Assembly: GCA_028684815.1 (NCBI GenBank)
Contig: JAQUFE010000014.1
Span: 1-50,853, forward strand
Direction: 5' to 3'
DNA length: 50,853 nt
Source of the DNA: Sulfurimonas sp.
GTDB lineage: Bacteria; Campylobacterota; Campylobacteria; Campylobacterales; Sulfurimonadaceae
Position numbers and translations under genes: made by a program. This document shows, piece by piece, positions 25,102 to 35,392 of this stretch. The notes beneath the pieces are model-generated. The model was not told where the DNA came from. It made no database searches and was given only the letters and a program-made list of their open reading frames with translations. The number at the start of each line of letters is the position of its first letter. Position 1 is the first letter of the stretch.

Positions 25102-27384
25102 ATGAAGATGAGGATTCCAAACTTGTTTCAAGCGCAAGAGATATTTATAAATTCTAAACAACAGATACTTTTGCAGTGGCTCTCATACGACTCAACACAG
25201 CAGATTTTAGAGTTGCATAAGATAGATAGAGAGTTTTTTTTACAAGAGTATGCTAGTGAAGTTTTTGATTATTTTATGGGAGTTATTGCAGGAGAGTTAA
25301 AGATTGGAAATTGTCCTATTATGAAGGGACTTTTGAGCTATTTAAAAGATAGAGAGATTAGTGCAGATGAACTTTTTGAGATTTGTAGTCACTTTCGCCG
25401 ATCTATGATAGAGTTTTCTTATGATCAAAAGCTTGATTCTAGAGAGATGTCGAATGAGATTTCTTTTGTTTTTGATAAGAATTTTAGAGGTATACTAAAG
25501 CACTACACAGACACCATGTTTGAAAAGCTTATAGCTGCGAGGCAAGAAGCAGATAGAGCGTCTCATGCAAAAGAGTACTTCTTATCAAATATGAGTCATG
25601 AGATAAGAACGCCACTAAATGCGATACTTGGTTTTGTAAATCTTCTTATAGATGAAGATGTTTCAAAAAAACATAGAAACTATCTTGATATCATCCTAAA
25701 TAGTGGTGAAAATCTACTCTGCATCATAAATGATATTTTGGATTTCTCAAAACTAAGAAGTGGAGAGTTTACTATAGAGCCTAAAATCTTCTCACTTCAT
25801 GATGAGATAAGTCATACAATGGAACTTTTTGTTGCAAGTGCAAATGCAAAAAACATCACTATAACCTCTTTTATAGATCCACATATCCCAAAAGAGCTCT
25901 ACGCTGATGCACTTAGAATGAAGCAAGTCTTATCAAACTTTCTAAGTAATGCTATAAAATTTACACAAGAGGGTGGGCATATAAGTGTTGAGTCTTTTTG
26001 TAAGGAAGGTATTTTAAGTATTAGTGTAAGTGATAGCGGTATAGGCATAGCAGAAGAAGATGTAGAAAATATCTTTTTAGCCTTCGCCCAAGCGCAACAT
26101 TGTGAGCTAAAAAACTCAACAGGTGGGACTGGACTAGGTCTCTCTATCTGCCATCAGTTAGCACAACATATGCAAGGAGGCGTTGATGTTGAGTCTATTT
26201 ATGGTGTTGGCAGCAAGTTTACTCTTACAATTCCTGTAGAAGCTAAAAGTTCATTATGTCCACTGTTTGAAGATGTAAGTGAGTTTAGAGCCCTAAAGAT
26301 AGCTGTATGTTCAAATGATAGCAAAAATGCATATAAAGAGAACTCTTTTTTAAGATATGCAGATGCCTTTGAGATGAATACAAAAAAAATAAACTCCATA
26401 GAAGAGGAGTTTGATATAGCTCTTTTTGTACAAGAAGATGTAGATAAAGAGTTTATAAATATGGCGATTCGTTCAGAAAAAAAGTTCATAGCCTTAGTAA
26501 ATGAACCAAATGATGATTATGATAAGTATGACAATATAACCTCTGTTAGTTTTCCACTCTACTGTTCTAAAATAAGGGCCGCTTTTGATGAGATTTTAAA
26601 TCCACACTCATACACACCACATAAAAAACACTCTAATATAAAATTTAAGGGTCATATTTTAGTAGCTGAGGATAATGAAGCAAATCAAGAACTTGTAAAG
26701 ATACTTCTAAATAAATACTCTTTGAGTTTTGACATGGCTAATAATGGACTTGAAGCACTTGAGCTATACAAAAAAAATAATTATGATTTGATACTTATGG
26801 ATGAGCAGATGCCACTAATGGATGGAAGTGAAGCTGTAAAACAGATAGCTATTTATGAGAAAAAAAGAGGGCTAAAACATACTCCGGTCTCAGCACTTAC
26901 TGCAAATGTTATAAAGGGAGCAAGAGAGAGGGGACTTCTTAGTGGGTTTGACTCTTTTTTAGGTAAGCCTATTATTTTAAAAGAGCTTGAGAGAGTTTTT
27001 AAACTATACTTAAAAGAGGATGAATCTAAAGAGGTTAAACTACCAACTGAATTTCAAGAGAGTATAGTAGGACTAGATGCTACAAAACTAAAAGAAGATT
27101 TAAAGTTAAATGAAGATGAACTTATCTTACTCCTTACTCTTTTTATCAAAAAAATGAAAACTCAGATACCAAAACTCCAAGATGCTATCCATATAAGAGA
27201 TTACAAAGAAATCGCATTAAGTGCTCACTCCATAAAAGGTTCTAGTGGAAATTTTAGGATTGAGGAGCTTCAAAAAAGTGCTAGTGAGATGGAGAAAATG
27301 GCTAAGGCTCAAAATCGTGAGTATAACTATGAAGCGATTTTTATGGATATAAAAAACAGAGTTGAGCAGATAAGCATTCTCTAG
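25102..27384 (+). CDS. Hybrid sensor histidine kinase with receiver and HPt domains
   Basis: This 760-residue cytoplasmic protein has an N-terminal helical region (about 10-145) resembling an RsbRD-type or globin-like sensor, which is not certain. Next is a HisKA domain with H166 in SNMSHEIRTP, then an ATPase domain with DSGIGI and GGTGLGLSI. A degenerate receiver-like segment follows (about 395-500). The true receiver (about 515-640) has EDN and the acceptor aspartate in LILMDEQMPLMDG. The C-terminal HPt domain has its histidine in SAHSIKGSSGN. It can therefore run an internal phosphorelay. There are no membrane helices. The convergent response regulator at 27439-28188 is a plausible partner. 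Confidence 0.9.
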   Translation: MKMRIPNLFQAQEIFINSKQQILLQWLSYDSTQQILELHKIDREFFLQEYASEVFDYFMGVIAGELKIGNCPIMKGLLSYLKDREISADELFEICSHFRRSMIEFSYDQKLDSREMSNEISFVFDKNFRGILKHYTDTMFEKLIAARQEADRASHAKEYFLSNMSHEIRTPLNAILGFVNLLIDEDVSKKHRNYLDIILNSGENLLCIINDILDFSKLRSGEFTIEPKIFSLHDEISHTMELFVASANAKNITITSFIDPHIPKELYADALRMKQVLSNFLSNAIKFTQEGGHISVESFCKEGILSISVSDSGIGIAEEDVENIFLAFAQAQHCELKNSTGGTGLGLSICHQLAQHMQGGVDVESIYGVGSKFTLTIPVEAKSSLCPLFEDVSEFRALKIAVCSNDSKNAYKENSFLRYADAFEMNTKKINSIEEEFDIALFVQEDVDKEFINMAIRSEKKFIALVNEPNDDYDKYDNITSVSFPLYCSKIRAAFDEILNPHSYTPHKKHSNIKFKGHILVAEDNEANQELVKILLNKYSLSFDMANNGLEALELYKKNNYDLILMDEQMPLMDGSEAVKQIAIYEKKRGLKHTPVSALTANVIKGARERGLLSGFDSFLGKPIILKELERVFKLYLKEDESKEVKLPTEFQESIVGLDATKLKEDLKLNEDELILLLTLFIKKMKTQIPKLQDAIHIRDYKEIALSAHSIKGSSGNFRIEELQKSASEMEKMAKAQNREYNYEAIFMDIKNRVEQISIL

Positions 27385-27438
27385 CAGAGGAGGCTTTTTT
27401 GCTATAGAGTGAAGTTAAAAGGAAAAGAGCCTCCTCTG
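27385..27438. terminator. Inverted repeat between convergent kinase and regulator genes
   Basis: CAGAGGAGGCT (27385-27395) and AGCCTCCTCTG (27428-27438) are perfect 11-bp arms with a 32-base loop. The left arm is followed by T6 on the plus strand; the right arm on the minus strand is followed by CTTTTCCTTTT. It fills the whole gap between the two stop codons and probably ends transcription from both sides. Confidence 0.65.
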
Positions 27439-28188
27439 TTACTCCTCTATATAGTAGCCTATGCCAGAAGCATTTTTTATAATGTCAGTTTCTAGTTTGT
27501 TTCTTAGTCTCCAAACTAGAGTGCGAACGCTATTTTCAGTAGCTCCATTTTCATCCCAAACATATTTCATAGCTTGCTCAAAACTTACAACAATACCTAA
27601 TTGAGCTACTAAAAGGCGCAAAAAAGCGTTCTCTTTTTTTGTTAATTTTATCTTTTTGTCATTATAAAAAGTCTCGCAAATTGATATATCAAGATGATAG
27701 TTATCCCCAAAGCAAACTACCGGCTTATCTGCTGATCTTCTTGCATAGAGTAATTTTTCTAAGTTTAGCTTGTCTACTTTTAGTGAGTCTAAGTTGTTTT
27801 TTCTCTCATTTTCCATCTCATACTTAAAGATAGCCATCTGGATAGTTGCGTGAAGAGAGTTTGGATCAAAAGGTTTTACGATATAGCCATATGGTTCTGT
27901 GAGTTTTGCTTGGGAGATTATCTCATCATCACTATATGAAGTTAGATAAATAAAAGGAATATTATATTTTTGGCGTACATCTTTTGCTAGTTCTATACCA
28001 TCATTGCTCTCATCAAGAGAGATATCAATGATAGCAATATCTGGTTTGTACTGTTTAATCTTTTGCATTGCATCAATGGAGTTGTCGCAGACTGCGAGAA
28101 CTTGATATCCATGTTTTTGAAGTGATAAACTTAAGTTTAGTGCTGTTATCTCATCATCTTCTACGACGAGAATACTGTGCTTATTCAT
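27439..28188 (-). CDS. Response regulator with winged-helix output
   Basis: This 249-residue protein has a receiver domain at 1-120 with EDD at 10-12 and phospho-acceptor D55 in IIDISLDE, plus the conserved KPF. A linker of about 40 residues precedes an OmpR-type winged helix (about 155-249, LTKKENAFLRLLV, then NSVRTLVWRLRNKL and GIGYYIEE). The ATG at 28188 with GGGG upstream is chosen over a TTG at 28209. It is convergent with the hybrid kinase gene. Target genes are not evident. Confidence 0.88.
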   Translation of the reverse strand: MNKHSILVVEDDEITALNLSLSLQKHGYQVLAVCDNSIDAMQKIKQYKPDIAIIDISLDESNDGIELAKDVRQKYNIPFIYLTSYSDDEIISQAKLTEPYGYIVKPFDPNSLHATIQMAIFKYEMENERKNNLDSLKVDKLNLEKLLYARRSADKPVVCFGDNYHLDISICETFYNDKKIKLTKKENAFLRLLVAQLGIVVSFEQAMKYVWDENGATENSVRTLVWRLRNKLETDIIKNASGIGYYIEE

Positions 28189-28325
28189 ATAAAAAGCCCC
28201 TTGAGACAAAAATATTACTATTTTGTGATAAATTTGCTCTTATTATAATGTAACTATTTTATATTTACAATAGATTGTGAAAGAAAGGGCTGTTTTTGAA
28301 GCTTATTAATATGTAAAGAGTAATT

Positions 28326-28628
28326 TTAACTAGCTGTAAGAGACTCTTTTAAAATATTGTACTCCTCTTTATTGATAGCACCTTTGTTTAGTTTATTTGA
28401 GAGTTCTTTAAGTGATGCATCTTTTCCTATGATTTTCACTATAGAACTATTTAAAAAGGTATCAACCAACTCTCGTTTTTGTACAGCCTTTCTTCTCTTA
28501 TCTAACGAGTTTTTATCTTCAAACTTCTTCGCATCTTTTTTTGTAATAAAGTAAGAGATAATAAACATAGTTCCAAATAGAGATAGAAATAACACGGCTT
28601 GGATTAATATAATGTTTTGTTCTAGCAT
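28326..28628 (-). CDS. Membrane protein with C-terminal SHOCT motif
   Basis: The 100-residue protein has one membrane helix (about 7-29), a basic, helical middle (KKDAKKFEDKNSLDKRRKAVQKRE) and a C-terminal SHOCT motif (SLKELSNKLNKGAINKEEYNILKESL). The ATG at 28628 is chosen because GGAG lies seven bases upstream; a longer frame to 28658 lacks one. The function is unknown. It stands alone, with a TATGAC-type dyad (28664-28676) upstream. Confidence 0.7.
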   Translation of the reverse strand: MLEQNIILIQAVLFLSLFGTMFIISYFITKKDAKKFEDKNSLDKRRKAVQKRELVDTFLNSSIVKIIGKDASLKELSNKLNKGAINKEEYNILKESLTAS

Positions 28629-28820
28629 GATGTTTCTCCATAGTTTTAATATTGTCATATTATGACTATATTTGTTTAATTTAACTAATAAGTTACAATT
28701 TGAGTCAAGAATTTAAACTTAAAAAAAGATATGTAAACATTTTGAAATATACAATAAGGTTTTGTCATTTCTCTGATATAGTATAGAGATTAGATTGAAA
28801 TTCACAAAAAAAGAGGAATA

Positions 28821-29204
28821 ATGCAAGAATATACACTAAAAAATGATGATTTTTTGGTCTCTCAAACAGATGAGAAGGGCATTATACTATTTGCAAATGA
28901 TGATTTTTGTAAATTGGCTGGATATACTATTGAAGAGATGGTTGGTAAACAACACAACTTAGTTAGACATCCAGATATGCCAAAAGCAGCTTTTAAAGAT
29001 CTGTGGAACACTATACAGGCTGGAAAAGTTTGGGATGGTTATATAAAAAACAAGGCTAAGGATGGCGGATATTACTGGGTTTATGCAACAGTTTATCCTA
29101 TGGTGGATGCAGTTTCAAAAAAAACGATGTACATGTCGTGTAGAAGAAAGCCTTCTAAAGAAGAGATTGAGAGTGCCCAAGCACATTATAAAACACTGAG
29201 ATAG
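28821..29204 (+). CDS. CetB-like PAS-domain energy-taxis sensor
   Basis: The 127-residue protein is a single Aer-type PAS domain without a signalling module. Motifs include [22 protein letters not shown] and [18 protein letters not shown], typical of FAD-binding PAS domains of Aer and Campylobacter CetB, which sense electron-transport or redox state. The partner is the receptor gene starting eight bases downstream, matching the split CetB/CetA system in which a soluble PAS protein signals to a membrane receptor. AGAGGA lies before the ATG. FAD binding itself is inferred. Confidence 0.85.
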   Translation: MQEYTLKNDDFLVSQTDEKGIILFANDDFCKLAGYTIEEMVGKQHNLVRHPDMPKAAFKDLWNTIQAGKVWDGYIKNKAKDGGYYWVYATVYPMVDAVSKKTMYMSCRRKPSKEEIESAQAHYKTLR

Positions 29205-29211
29205 GAAAAAA

Positions 29212-30330
29212 ATGAACAATACACAAAAAATAGTAGTCATTTCTATAGGTTTCGTAGTCTTAATAGCATCTCTGTTTTTAACCAGCTCAAGCTTCGTTCA
29301 AGCTGTTTTAGCTCTAATATTGTTTGGAGTAAGTATTGCTATGAGTATGCAAAATAACTCACAAAATAGTAAAGTCAATGCAAGAAGATTAGATTTAATT
29401 GAGCTTATGGAATTTAAGAGAAACAGAGTTGAGATAGATTTAAACACTAAAGATGAAGTAGAAAAAAACTTCAATAAAATCGTAACAACATACCAAAATA
29501 CGATACTAGAAGATACAAGAGTAGCTGGGGAGATGGTATTGTTAGCCGATAAAGTCTCAAGAGGACACTTTTCATGCAGAGTAAATGCTGATACTAAAAC
29601 ACCATATGTTCATGTTCTTAGAAACAGTATGAACAATATGCTCGTAGCATCAGAGAAAAATCTTGATAATGCTATCTCAACCCTAAAGAGTTATGCAAAT
29701 GGAGATTTTACTCCAAGAAGCAAAGTAAATGTTGAGGCAAAGATGGCTGATTTGTTAAACAATATCAATCTTTTAGGTCAAGCTCTGGGTGATATGGAGC
29801 AAGAAAATGTAGATAAGCAGACTCAAATCATGCAAACATCTGTAAAACTAAATGAGACTATTGGCGACATAACTAATACAACGATTATAGAGCTTAAAGA
29901 TATGATACATTCAGCTGTAACCCGCATACATAGCGTCTCTCAAAAAGAAAATGAGATGGTTAACAATCTACAGCATCTAGTATCAAGCGCAAATGAGACT
30001 AAAGATATTTTATCAAATATTGGTGAGATAGCAGAGCAGACAAATTTACTTGCGCTTAATGCAGCCATAGAAGCGGCGCGTGCAGGTGAACATGGTCGCG
30101 GCTTTGCAGTCGTTGCTGATGAAGTAAGAAAGCTAGCTGAGAGGACTCAAAAGTCTCTAGCTGAGACATCTGCTACTACAAATGTTCTGATTCAGTCCAT
30201 TAGTGAGAGCTCAGATGCACTCAACTCTAACGCTAGTGAGGTAAATGACATCTCTGATGAAGTAAGCCTAATAAGTGATAAGATGGATGAGATAATTGAG
30301 ACTTTAAATAAGCTTGCAAATGGTAAATAA
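29212..30330 (+). CDS. CetA-like chemoreceptor lacking a periplasmic domain
   Basis: This 372-residue protein has two close N-terminal membrane helices (about 8-25 and 29-46) with almost no external loop. A HAMP-like region (about 100-200) and an MCP signalling hairpin follow, with tip [27 protein letters not shown]. About 85 residues follow the tip, a short hairpin (near the 24-heptad class by my count). Without a ligand domain it should take input from the adjacent PAS protein, as CetA does. A terminator-like palindrome overlaps its stop codon. Confidence 0.85.
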   Translation: MNNTQKIVVISIGFVVLIASLFLTSSSFVQAVLALILFGVSIAMSMQNNSQNSKVNARRLDLIELMEFKRNRVEIDLNTKDEVEKNFNKIVTTYQNTILEDTRVAGEMVLLADKVSRGHFSCRVNADTKTPYVHVLRNSMNNMLVASEKNLDNAISTLKSYANGDFTPRSKVNVEAKMADLLNNINLLGQALGDMEQENVDKQTQIMQTSVKLNETIGDITNTTIIELKDMIHSAVTRIHSVSQKENEMVNNLQHLVSSANETKDILSNIGEIAEQTNLLALNAAIEAARAGEHGRGFAVVADEVRKLAERTQKSLAETSATTNVLIQSISESSDALNSNASEVNDISDEVSLISDKMDEIIETLNKLANGK

Positions 30331-30350
30331 GAGTTTTAAAACTCTTATTT
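30325..30350. terminator. Bidirectional terminator-like palindrome
   Basis: AAATAAGAGTTTT (30325-30337) and AAAACTCTTATTT (30338-30350) form perfect 13-bp arms with no spacer, including the receptor's TAA stop. It lies between convergent genes (receptor and putP) and ends in T-rich sequence on both strands, so it probably stops both transcripts. Confidence 0.6.
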
Positions 30351-30360
30351 GCTCATCCTT

Positions 30361-31827
30361 TTATCTCAATTTTTCTTGAACCTCTTTAAAGATCTCTTTA
30401 GATTCAGCTGAGGCACTCTCACCAACTCTACTAAATACTAAAATAGCAATCCACGCAAAGACAAATCCTGGTAGAAGTTCATATAAATCAAATATGCCAC
30501 CTTCTAAATTTTTGTAGATGATAACAGTAAGAGATCCAACAATCATCCCCGCTATCGCTCCAGTTCTTGTTATGTTTTTATTATAAAGGGATAAAATCAC
30601 AAGTGGCCCAAAAGCAGCTCCAAAACCAGCCCAAGCGTAAGATACAAGCTGTAAGACGCTAGAATTTTCATCTGTTGAGATATACCAAGCAATGAGCGCA
30701 ATAGCAATAACTGTAGCACGGCCAACCCAAACAAGCTCTTTATCGCCTGCATCTTTTCTTATGAGGGCATGGTAGATATCTTGTGTTAAAACAGAAGATG
30801 AGACGAGAAGTTGAGAATCAATCGTACTCATAATAGCTGCTAGAATAGCCGCGAGTAGGAATCCTGCAATCCAAGGGTTGAAAAGTAGTTGAGAGAGAGT
30901 TATAAAAATCTTCTCACTATCTTGTAAGTCAACCCCATTTGCTATGACATAAACAAAACCAAAAAAACCAACAGCAAGTGAGCCTATGATTGAAAGCCCC
31001 ATCCAAGTCATTCCTATAGCTTTTGCACGATGCATCTCATCTTCGTCTCTAATAGACATAAAACGCACTAAAATGTGAGGTTGACCAAAATATCCAAGTC
31101 CCCAAGCTAAGAGTGAGATGATGCCAATAAGAGAACTGCCTCTTAAGATATCTAGCATTTTTGCTTCATGAATATTGATGACTCTTATAGCTTCACTTAC
31201 TCCACCAATATCATATAAAACCACTATAGGAGTGATAATGAGAGCTAGCATCATAAGGATACCTTGAAAGAAATCTGTCCAACTAACAGCGTTATAACCA
31301 CCTAAAAATGTGTAAGAGACGATGATAACACTACCGACTATCAAAGCGACTGAATAGTCTAAGTTAAAAGTCGCTTCAAAAAGTTTAGCCCCGCCTACAA
31401 GTCCAGAAGAGGTATAAAGGGTATAAAAAACTAAAATAACAATAGCAGTAATAATTCTTAGAGTGTTTTTGTTGTCTTTAAATCTGTTTGAGAAATAATC
31501 AGGAATAGTAATAGCGTCATTTAAATGGTGAGTGTAAACACGAAGTGGTTTTGCAACATAGTGCCAGTTTAAATATGCCCCTATAAAGAGTCCAACAGCA
31601 ATCCAGCTACCAACTAAACCTTGGCTATACATCATCCCAGGAAGTCCTAAAAGCAGCCATCCGCTCATGTCTGATGCACCAGCACTAAGAGCTGTGACAC
31701 CTGGACCTAAACCTCTTCCGCCCAAAACATAATCACTCAAATCATCAGTTTTAAAATAAAAGTGAAACCCTATACCTACCATCAATACCATATAGAGAGA
31801 AAATGAAATTAAAAGTGGTGCTTCCAT
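30361..31827 (-). CDS. putP: Sodium/proline symporter
   Basis: This 488-residue inner-membrane protein has about 13 hydrophobic segments and belongs to the SSS family. Motifs such as DYVLGGRGLGPGVTALSAGASDMSGWLLLGLPG and the later AAILAAIMSTIDSQLLVSSS are characteristic of PutP and include sodium-site residues. Its ATG directly follows the putA stop codon, with AGGAGG inside the putA end, so the two are translationally linked. It imports proline for PutA. Confidence 0.93.
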   Translation of the reverse strand: MEAPLLISFSLYMVLMVGIGFHFYFKTDDLSDYVLGGRGLGPGVTALSAGASDMSGWLLLGLPGMMYSQGLVGSWIAVGLFIGAYLNWHYVAKPLRVYTHHLNDAITIPDYFSNRFKDNKNTLRIITAIVILVFYTLYTSSGLVGGAKLFEATFNLDYSVALIVGSVIIVSYTFLGGYNAVSWTDFFQGILMMLALIITPIVVLYDIGGVSEAIRVINIHEAKMLDILRGSSLIGIISLLAWGLGYFGQPHILVRFMSIRDEDEMHRAKAIGMTWMGLSIIGSLAVGFFGFVYVIANGVDLQDSEKIFITLSQLLFNPWIAGFLLAAILAAIMSTIDSQLLVSSSVLTQDIYHALIRKDAGDKELVWVGRATVIAIALIAWYISTDENSSVLQLVSYAWAGFGAAFGPLVILSLYNKNITRTGAIAGMIVGSLTVIIYKNLEGGIFDLYELLPGFVFAWIAILVFSRVGESASAESKEIFKEVQEKLR

Positions 31828-34800
31828 CTATCTGTCCTCCTTTTTATCAAGACTATTTAGTCCTAGATTTCCATATCTGTGATAGCTATGAGAGATGCTT
31901 TGTTCTAAAAAGTAGTGCATAAGTTCTATCCTCCCATGAGCTATAAAAGGCTCACTTGCGATATGCTTTGCATCTTTTGCTAACTCTATATAGATTTCAT
32001 CTTCAATGTTATCTTTGCTTAAATATCTAACTCTTTGAGATCCACTCATAGACTCTATGGACTCTTCTGTAGACTCATTTGCGAGTGAATCGTTAGCATC
32101 TAGCAAGAAATCTTTTTTGCCCATGAGCCATAAAAGCTCATGTGAATCTATCTTCTTTGGTAGAGAAACATGGAGATTTACACCAGACATTTTTGCAGCT
32201 GCAATGGAGCAGAGTATCTCATAGAGAGAGTCATCACTACTAATAACTAGAGTCATTTTTTTGACATTTAAGTATCTGATGATATTGCTCTCACCCCTAA
32301 TATTTGCATAGTCATGTTCTGCTAAAAATTCGCTCTCTAAGTAGTGAGCAAAAGCGTCACTAGTTTTGATACTTCTCCTTAAAATCTCTTTATATGTCTC
32401 CTCATCTTTTAAAATCTCTTGAAGATTTTTCAAGTATGGATGCGAGGCTGACTTTTCTTCTTTAACTGCCTCGTAAGAGATGTTTAAAAATTGAGAAACA
32501 TAGTTAAAACCACCTGCTTTTTTACCGCTTCCTATGGCCGATTTACCCATACCACCAAAGGGTTGTCTGATAACTATAGCTCCAGTTGTCATGCGGTTTA
32601 TATATAGATTTCCAGCTAAGATGCCGTTCTTAAACCTCTCTACTTCTCTCTCATCAAGAGACTCTATCCCAGAAGTCAGACCATATCCAGTCGAGTTTAC
32701 TATATCTATAGCGTCTTCTAAATCCTCTGCACACATCACACTTAAAACTGGACCAAAAAGCTCATTCATATGGCAAAAATCACCCTTTTTAGTTCCCCAT
32801 CTGATAGATGGTCTTAGCATATAAGGATTTCCATCTTGGGCGTAACTAGGAGTTATGAGCCACTTCTCGCCTTTGTCTAAATGCTCTAATGCATGTCTTA
32901 GATTGCCTGAGGGTATATTTGCTAATGTGCTGATTTTATTCTCAAGATCCCAAACAGAGCCAACGTTTAAAGAGAGGGTCGCATCTACGAGCATCTCTTT
33001 AAACTCCGCATCTTCATAAAGCTCCCTCTCTAAGACTAAGAGCGAAGTAGCTGAACATTTTTGCCCAGAGTTGTTAAAGGCAGATGCTATTACATTTTTG
33101 ATGGCCTGATCTCTGTCGCATAGCGCTGTAACTATGGTTGCATCTTTGCCTCCAGTCTCAGCACTTAGGTGAATATCTGGACGACTATTTAACAAGCCAT
33201 AAGCTGTCTCTTCGCTTCCTGTAAAGATTACAAAGTCAATATCTTTGCTCTTTACCAGATGCTCTCCCGCCAAAGCTCCTTGTGTTGGAGTAAACTGTAG
33301 GGTGTTTTTACTAACACCAGCATCCCAAAAGCATTTACAAAGCAAATATGCACAAAGCACGGCATCTGAAGATGGTTTTAGAATGACTCTATTTCCAGTT
33401 GCAAGTGATGCGGCTATTCCTCCAGCTGCTATGGCTATTGGAAAGTTCCACGGACTTATGACTAAGCCGACGCCTTTTTCTTTTAGTTTTACACCATCAA
33501 GCTCACTTAGTTTTTTCACACTATATGGATAGAAATTTAAAAAATCTATGGCTTCTGAGACTTCAACATCAGTCTCACTAAAGACTTTTCCAAGCTCAGC
33601 CGCTGCCATTCCTATAAGTTCGCCTCTATTTTTTCTAAACTCATCTGCTACTCTCATAAGAACCTCAGTCCTCTCATATAAGCTTAGTCTGCTCCAACCA
33701 TCTTTATCACTCTTTGCGACTCTTAGAGCCTCTTTTAAATCATCTTCCTCAGCCATAAAGCATCTTCCTAAGATAACATTTTGGCTAAATTGAGATTTAT
33801 CTATAATCTCTTTTACCTCAAAGCTCTCACGCTCTTTACCATCTATGACCATATAGGCTTTTAATGGTTCTTTATTTGAGATATTTTTGTATTTATCTCT
33901 TATCTTATCTGCCCAGATTTGGTTTTTAGGAAGTGTAAAGTCTGTGTCACTCTCATTTTTAAAAATGTAATTTTGAATATTTTTTATACCCTCAAAACTC
34001 TCTGTGTTTCTGTTTTGAGTTCTGTAAGGCTCTTGTGGAAGTGATTTTAGTGCCAAAAGTGAGTCATCATAACTACGCAGCAAAATTTTCCAAGCCTCAC
34101 TTTCTACTTCTAGTCCAAAACTATGTCTTAAAAAGTTTTGCTCTGCAGTGTTTTCATCAAAGCGCCTAACAAGATATGCTATAGCGTTTGCAAAGGTTTT
34201 TGAAGTTGCAGTTGGAGCGTAGAGGATAACCTCTATATCTTCTTCTTTTAAAATATGGTAAGCCGTCTCGCTCATACCCTCAAGCATCTCAGCACTAAAA
34301 GCATCTAAGACACCTCTTTGTTTTGCAAGAATATATCCAAGTGCCAAGTCAAAAAGATTGTGAGATGCAAGACCTGTCACGATGTAGGGTGCTACCTCTT
34401 TACTTATAAGAAAGTCCATAAGAAGTTTAAAATTTGCATCGCTTTGTGCTTTATCTAAGTAGGTCACACACTTCCAACCACGAAGTGATGCTTCTGTAAG
34501 CTCCATCTCTTGATTTGCGCCTTTTACGAGCCTGACTTTTATACTAGCTCCACCATCATCAACTCTTTTTTTCGCCCACTCATATAGTCTTTTTAGGTGA
34601 GTCATAGTCTCTGGGATATATGTTTGAAGAACTATTCCAGCGTGGAGATGCTTAAACTCATCAAGTGAGAGAGTTTTGATAAAAACATCCATAGTTAGGT
34701 TTATATCTCTATACTCTTCCATATCGAGGTTTATAAACTTTGAGTTATTTTTCTGTGCGGCTCTAAAAATTTCTTGAAGTCTTAAAGAGATTTGCTGGAC

Positions 34801-35388
34801 ACTCCACTCATGTGCAAGAGGATTTATTTGTGAGAAAATTGTAGAGATTTTTATAGATACATAGTCTATATTTGGGTTTTCTAGTGCAGAGATGTATTTT
34901 AAAACTCTTGTCTTTGCCTCATCTTCGCCTAAAACTGCTTCGCCGATGATGTTGATATTTACTCTAGTCTTCTCTGCCAATCGTTTTTGTAGATGTGCAT
35001 TTAGTGATCTATCTTCGCCTTTAATGACAATATTTTTTATATCGCCTCTTAAGTAGGTGATAAAAAGAGGAACTGAGATAACTGGTAAGTAGATGCCAAG
35101 ATTGCGAAAGAGCCAAACTAAGAGTTGCTCGAACTCTGTAAAAAAAGTTGTGTTATTGTACTTGTTAAAGATATATTCTAGTTGGTTGGCTATGCGGTTA
35201 TTGTCATGTGATCTGAAGCTTTGGTCTAGTAGCTCTATAAGAAAGATTTTGTTTCTAGGATCACTAAGAAGTCGCTTCATAATGGCATGAAACTTCTTCT
35301 CAGAGCGGATTCTGTTTTTTGCAATATCTCTTTGCCAAGAGGTTACAAGAGTCTTTGCCTCATCAAATGTTGTTTTTTCTATATTCAT
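31828..35388 (-). CDS. putA: Bifunctional proline dehydrogenase / P5C dehydrogenase
   Basis: This 1186-residue enzyme oxidises proline to glutamate in two steps, giving electrons to the quinone pool and to NAD. The N-terminal half is the FAD-binding proline dehydrogenase barrel (about 70-440), with YLVRRFDENTAEQNFLRHSF near its end. The aldehyde dehydrogenase part (about 520-1000) has SPWNFPIAIAAGG, glutamate in SAETGGKDA and the catalytic cysteine in NSGQKCSATS. About 180 C-terminal residues follow. There is no N-terminal RHH DNA-binding domain, so it is not a self-repressing PutA. It lies between a TPR gene and putP in one operon. Confidence 0.95.
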   Translation of the reverse strand: MNIEKTTFDEAKTLVTSWQRDIAKNRIRSEKKFHAIMKRLLSDPRNKIFLIELLDQSFRSHDNNRIANQLEYIFNKYNNTTFFTEFEQLLVWLFRNLGIYLPVISVPLFITYLRGDIKNIVIKGEDRSLNAHLQKRLAEKTRVNINIIGEAVLGEDEAKTRVLKYISALENPNIDYVSIKISTIFSQINPLAHEWSVQQISLRLQEIFRAAQKNNSKFINLDMEEYRDINLTMDVFIKTLSLDEFKHLHAGIVLQTYIPETMTHLKRLYEWAKKRVDDGGASIKVRLVKGANQEMELTEASLRGWKCVTYLDKAQSDANFKLLMDFLISKEVAPYIVTGLASHNLFDLALGYILAKQRGVLDAFSAEMLEGMSETAYHILKEEDIEVILYAPTATSKTFANAIAYLVRRFDENTAEQNFLRHSFGLEVESEAWKILLRSYDDSLLALKSLPQEPYRTQNRNTESFEGIKNIQNYIFKNESDTDFTLPKNQIWADKIRDKYKNISNKEPLKAYMVIDGKERESFEVKEIIDKSQFSQNVILGRCFMAEEDDLKEALRVAKSDKDGWSRLSLYERTEVLMRVADEFRKNRGELIGMAAAELGKVFSETDVEVSEAIDFLNFYPYSVKKLSELDGVKLKEKGVGLVISPWNFPIAIAAGGIAASLATGNRVILKPSSDAVLCAYLLCKCFWDAGVSKNTLQFTPTQGALAGEHLVKSKDIDFVIFTGSEETAYGLLNSRPDIHLSAETGGKDATIVTALCDRDQAIKNVIASAFNNSGQKCSATSLLVLERELYEDAEFKEMLVDATLSLNVGSVWDLENKISTLANIPSGNLRHALEHLDKGEKWLITPSYAQDGNPYMLRPSIRWGTKKGDFCHMNELFGPVLSVMCAEDLEDAIDIVNSTGYGLTSGIESLDEREVERFKNGILAGNLYINRMTTGAIVIRQPFGGMGKSAIGSGKKAGGFNYVSQFLNISYEAVKEEKSASHPYLKNLQEILKDEETYKEILRRSIKTSDAFAHYLESEFLAEHDYANIRGESNIIRYLNVKKMTLVISSDDSLYEILCSIAAAKMSGVNLHVSLPKKIDSHELLWLMGKKDFLLDANDSLANESTEESIESMSGSQRVRYLSKDNIEDEIYIELAKDAKHIASEPFIAHGRIELMHYFLEQSISHSYHRYGNLGLNSLDKKEDR

Positions 35389-35392
35389 ATAT

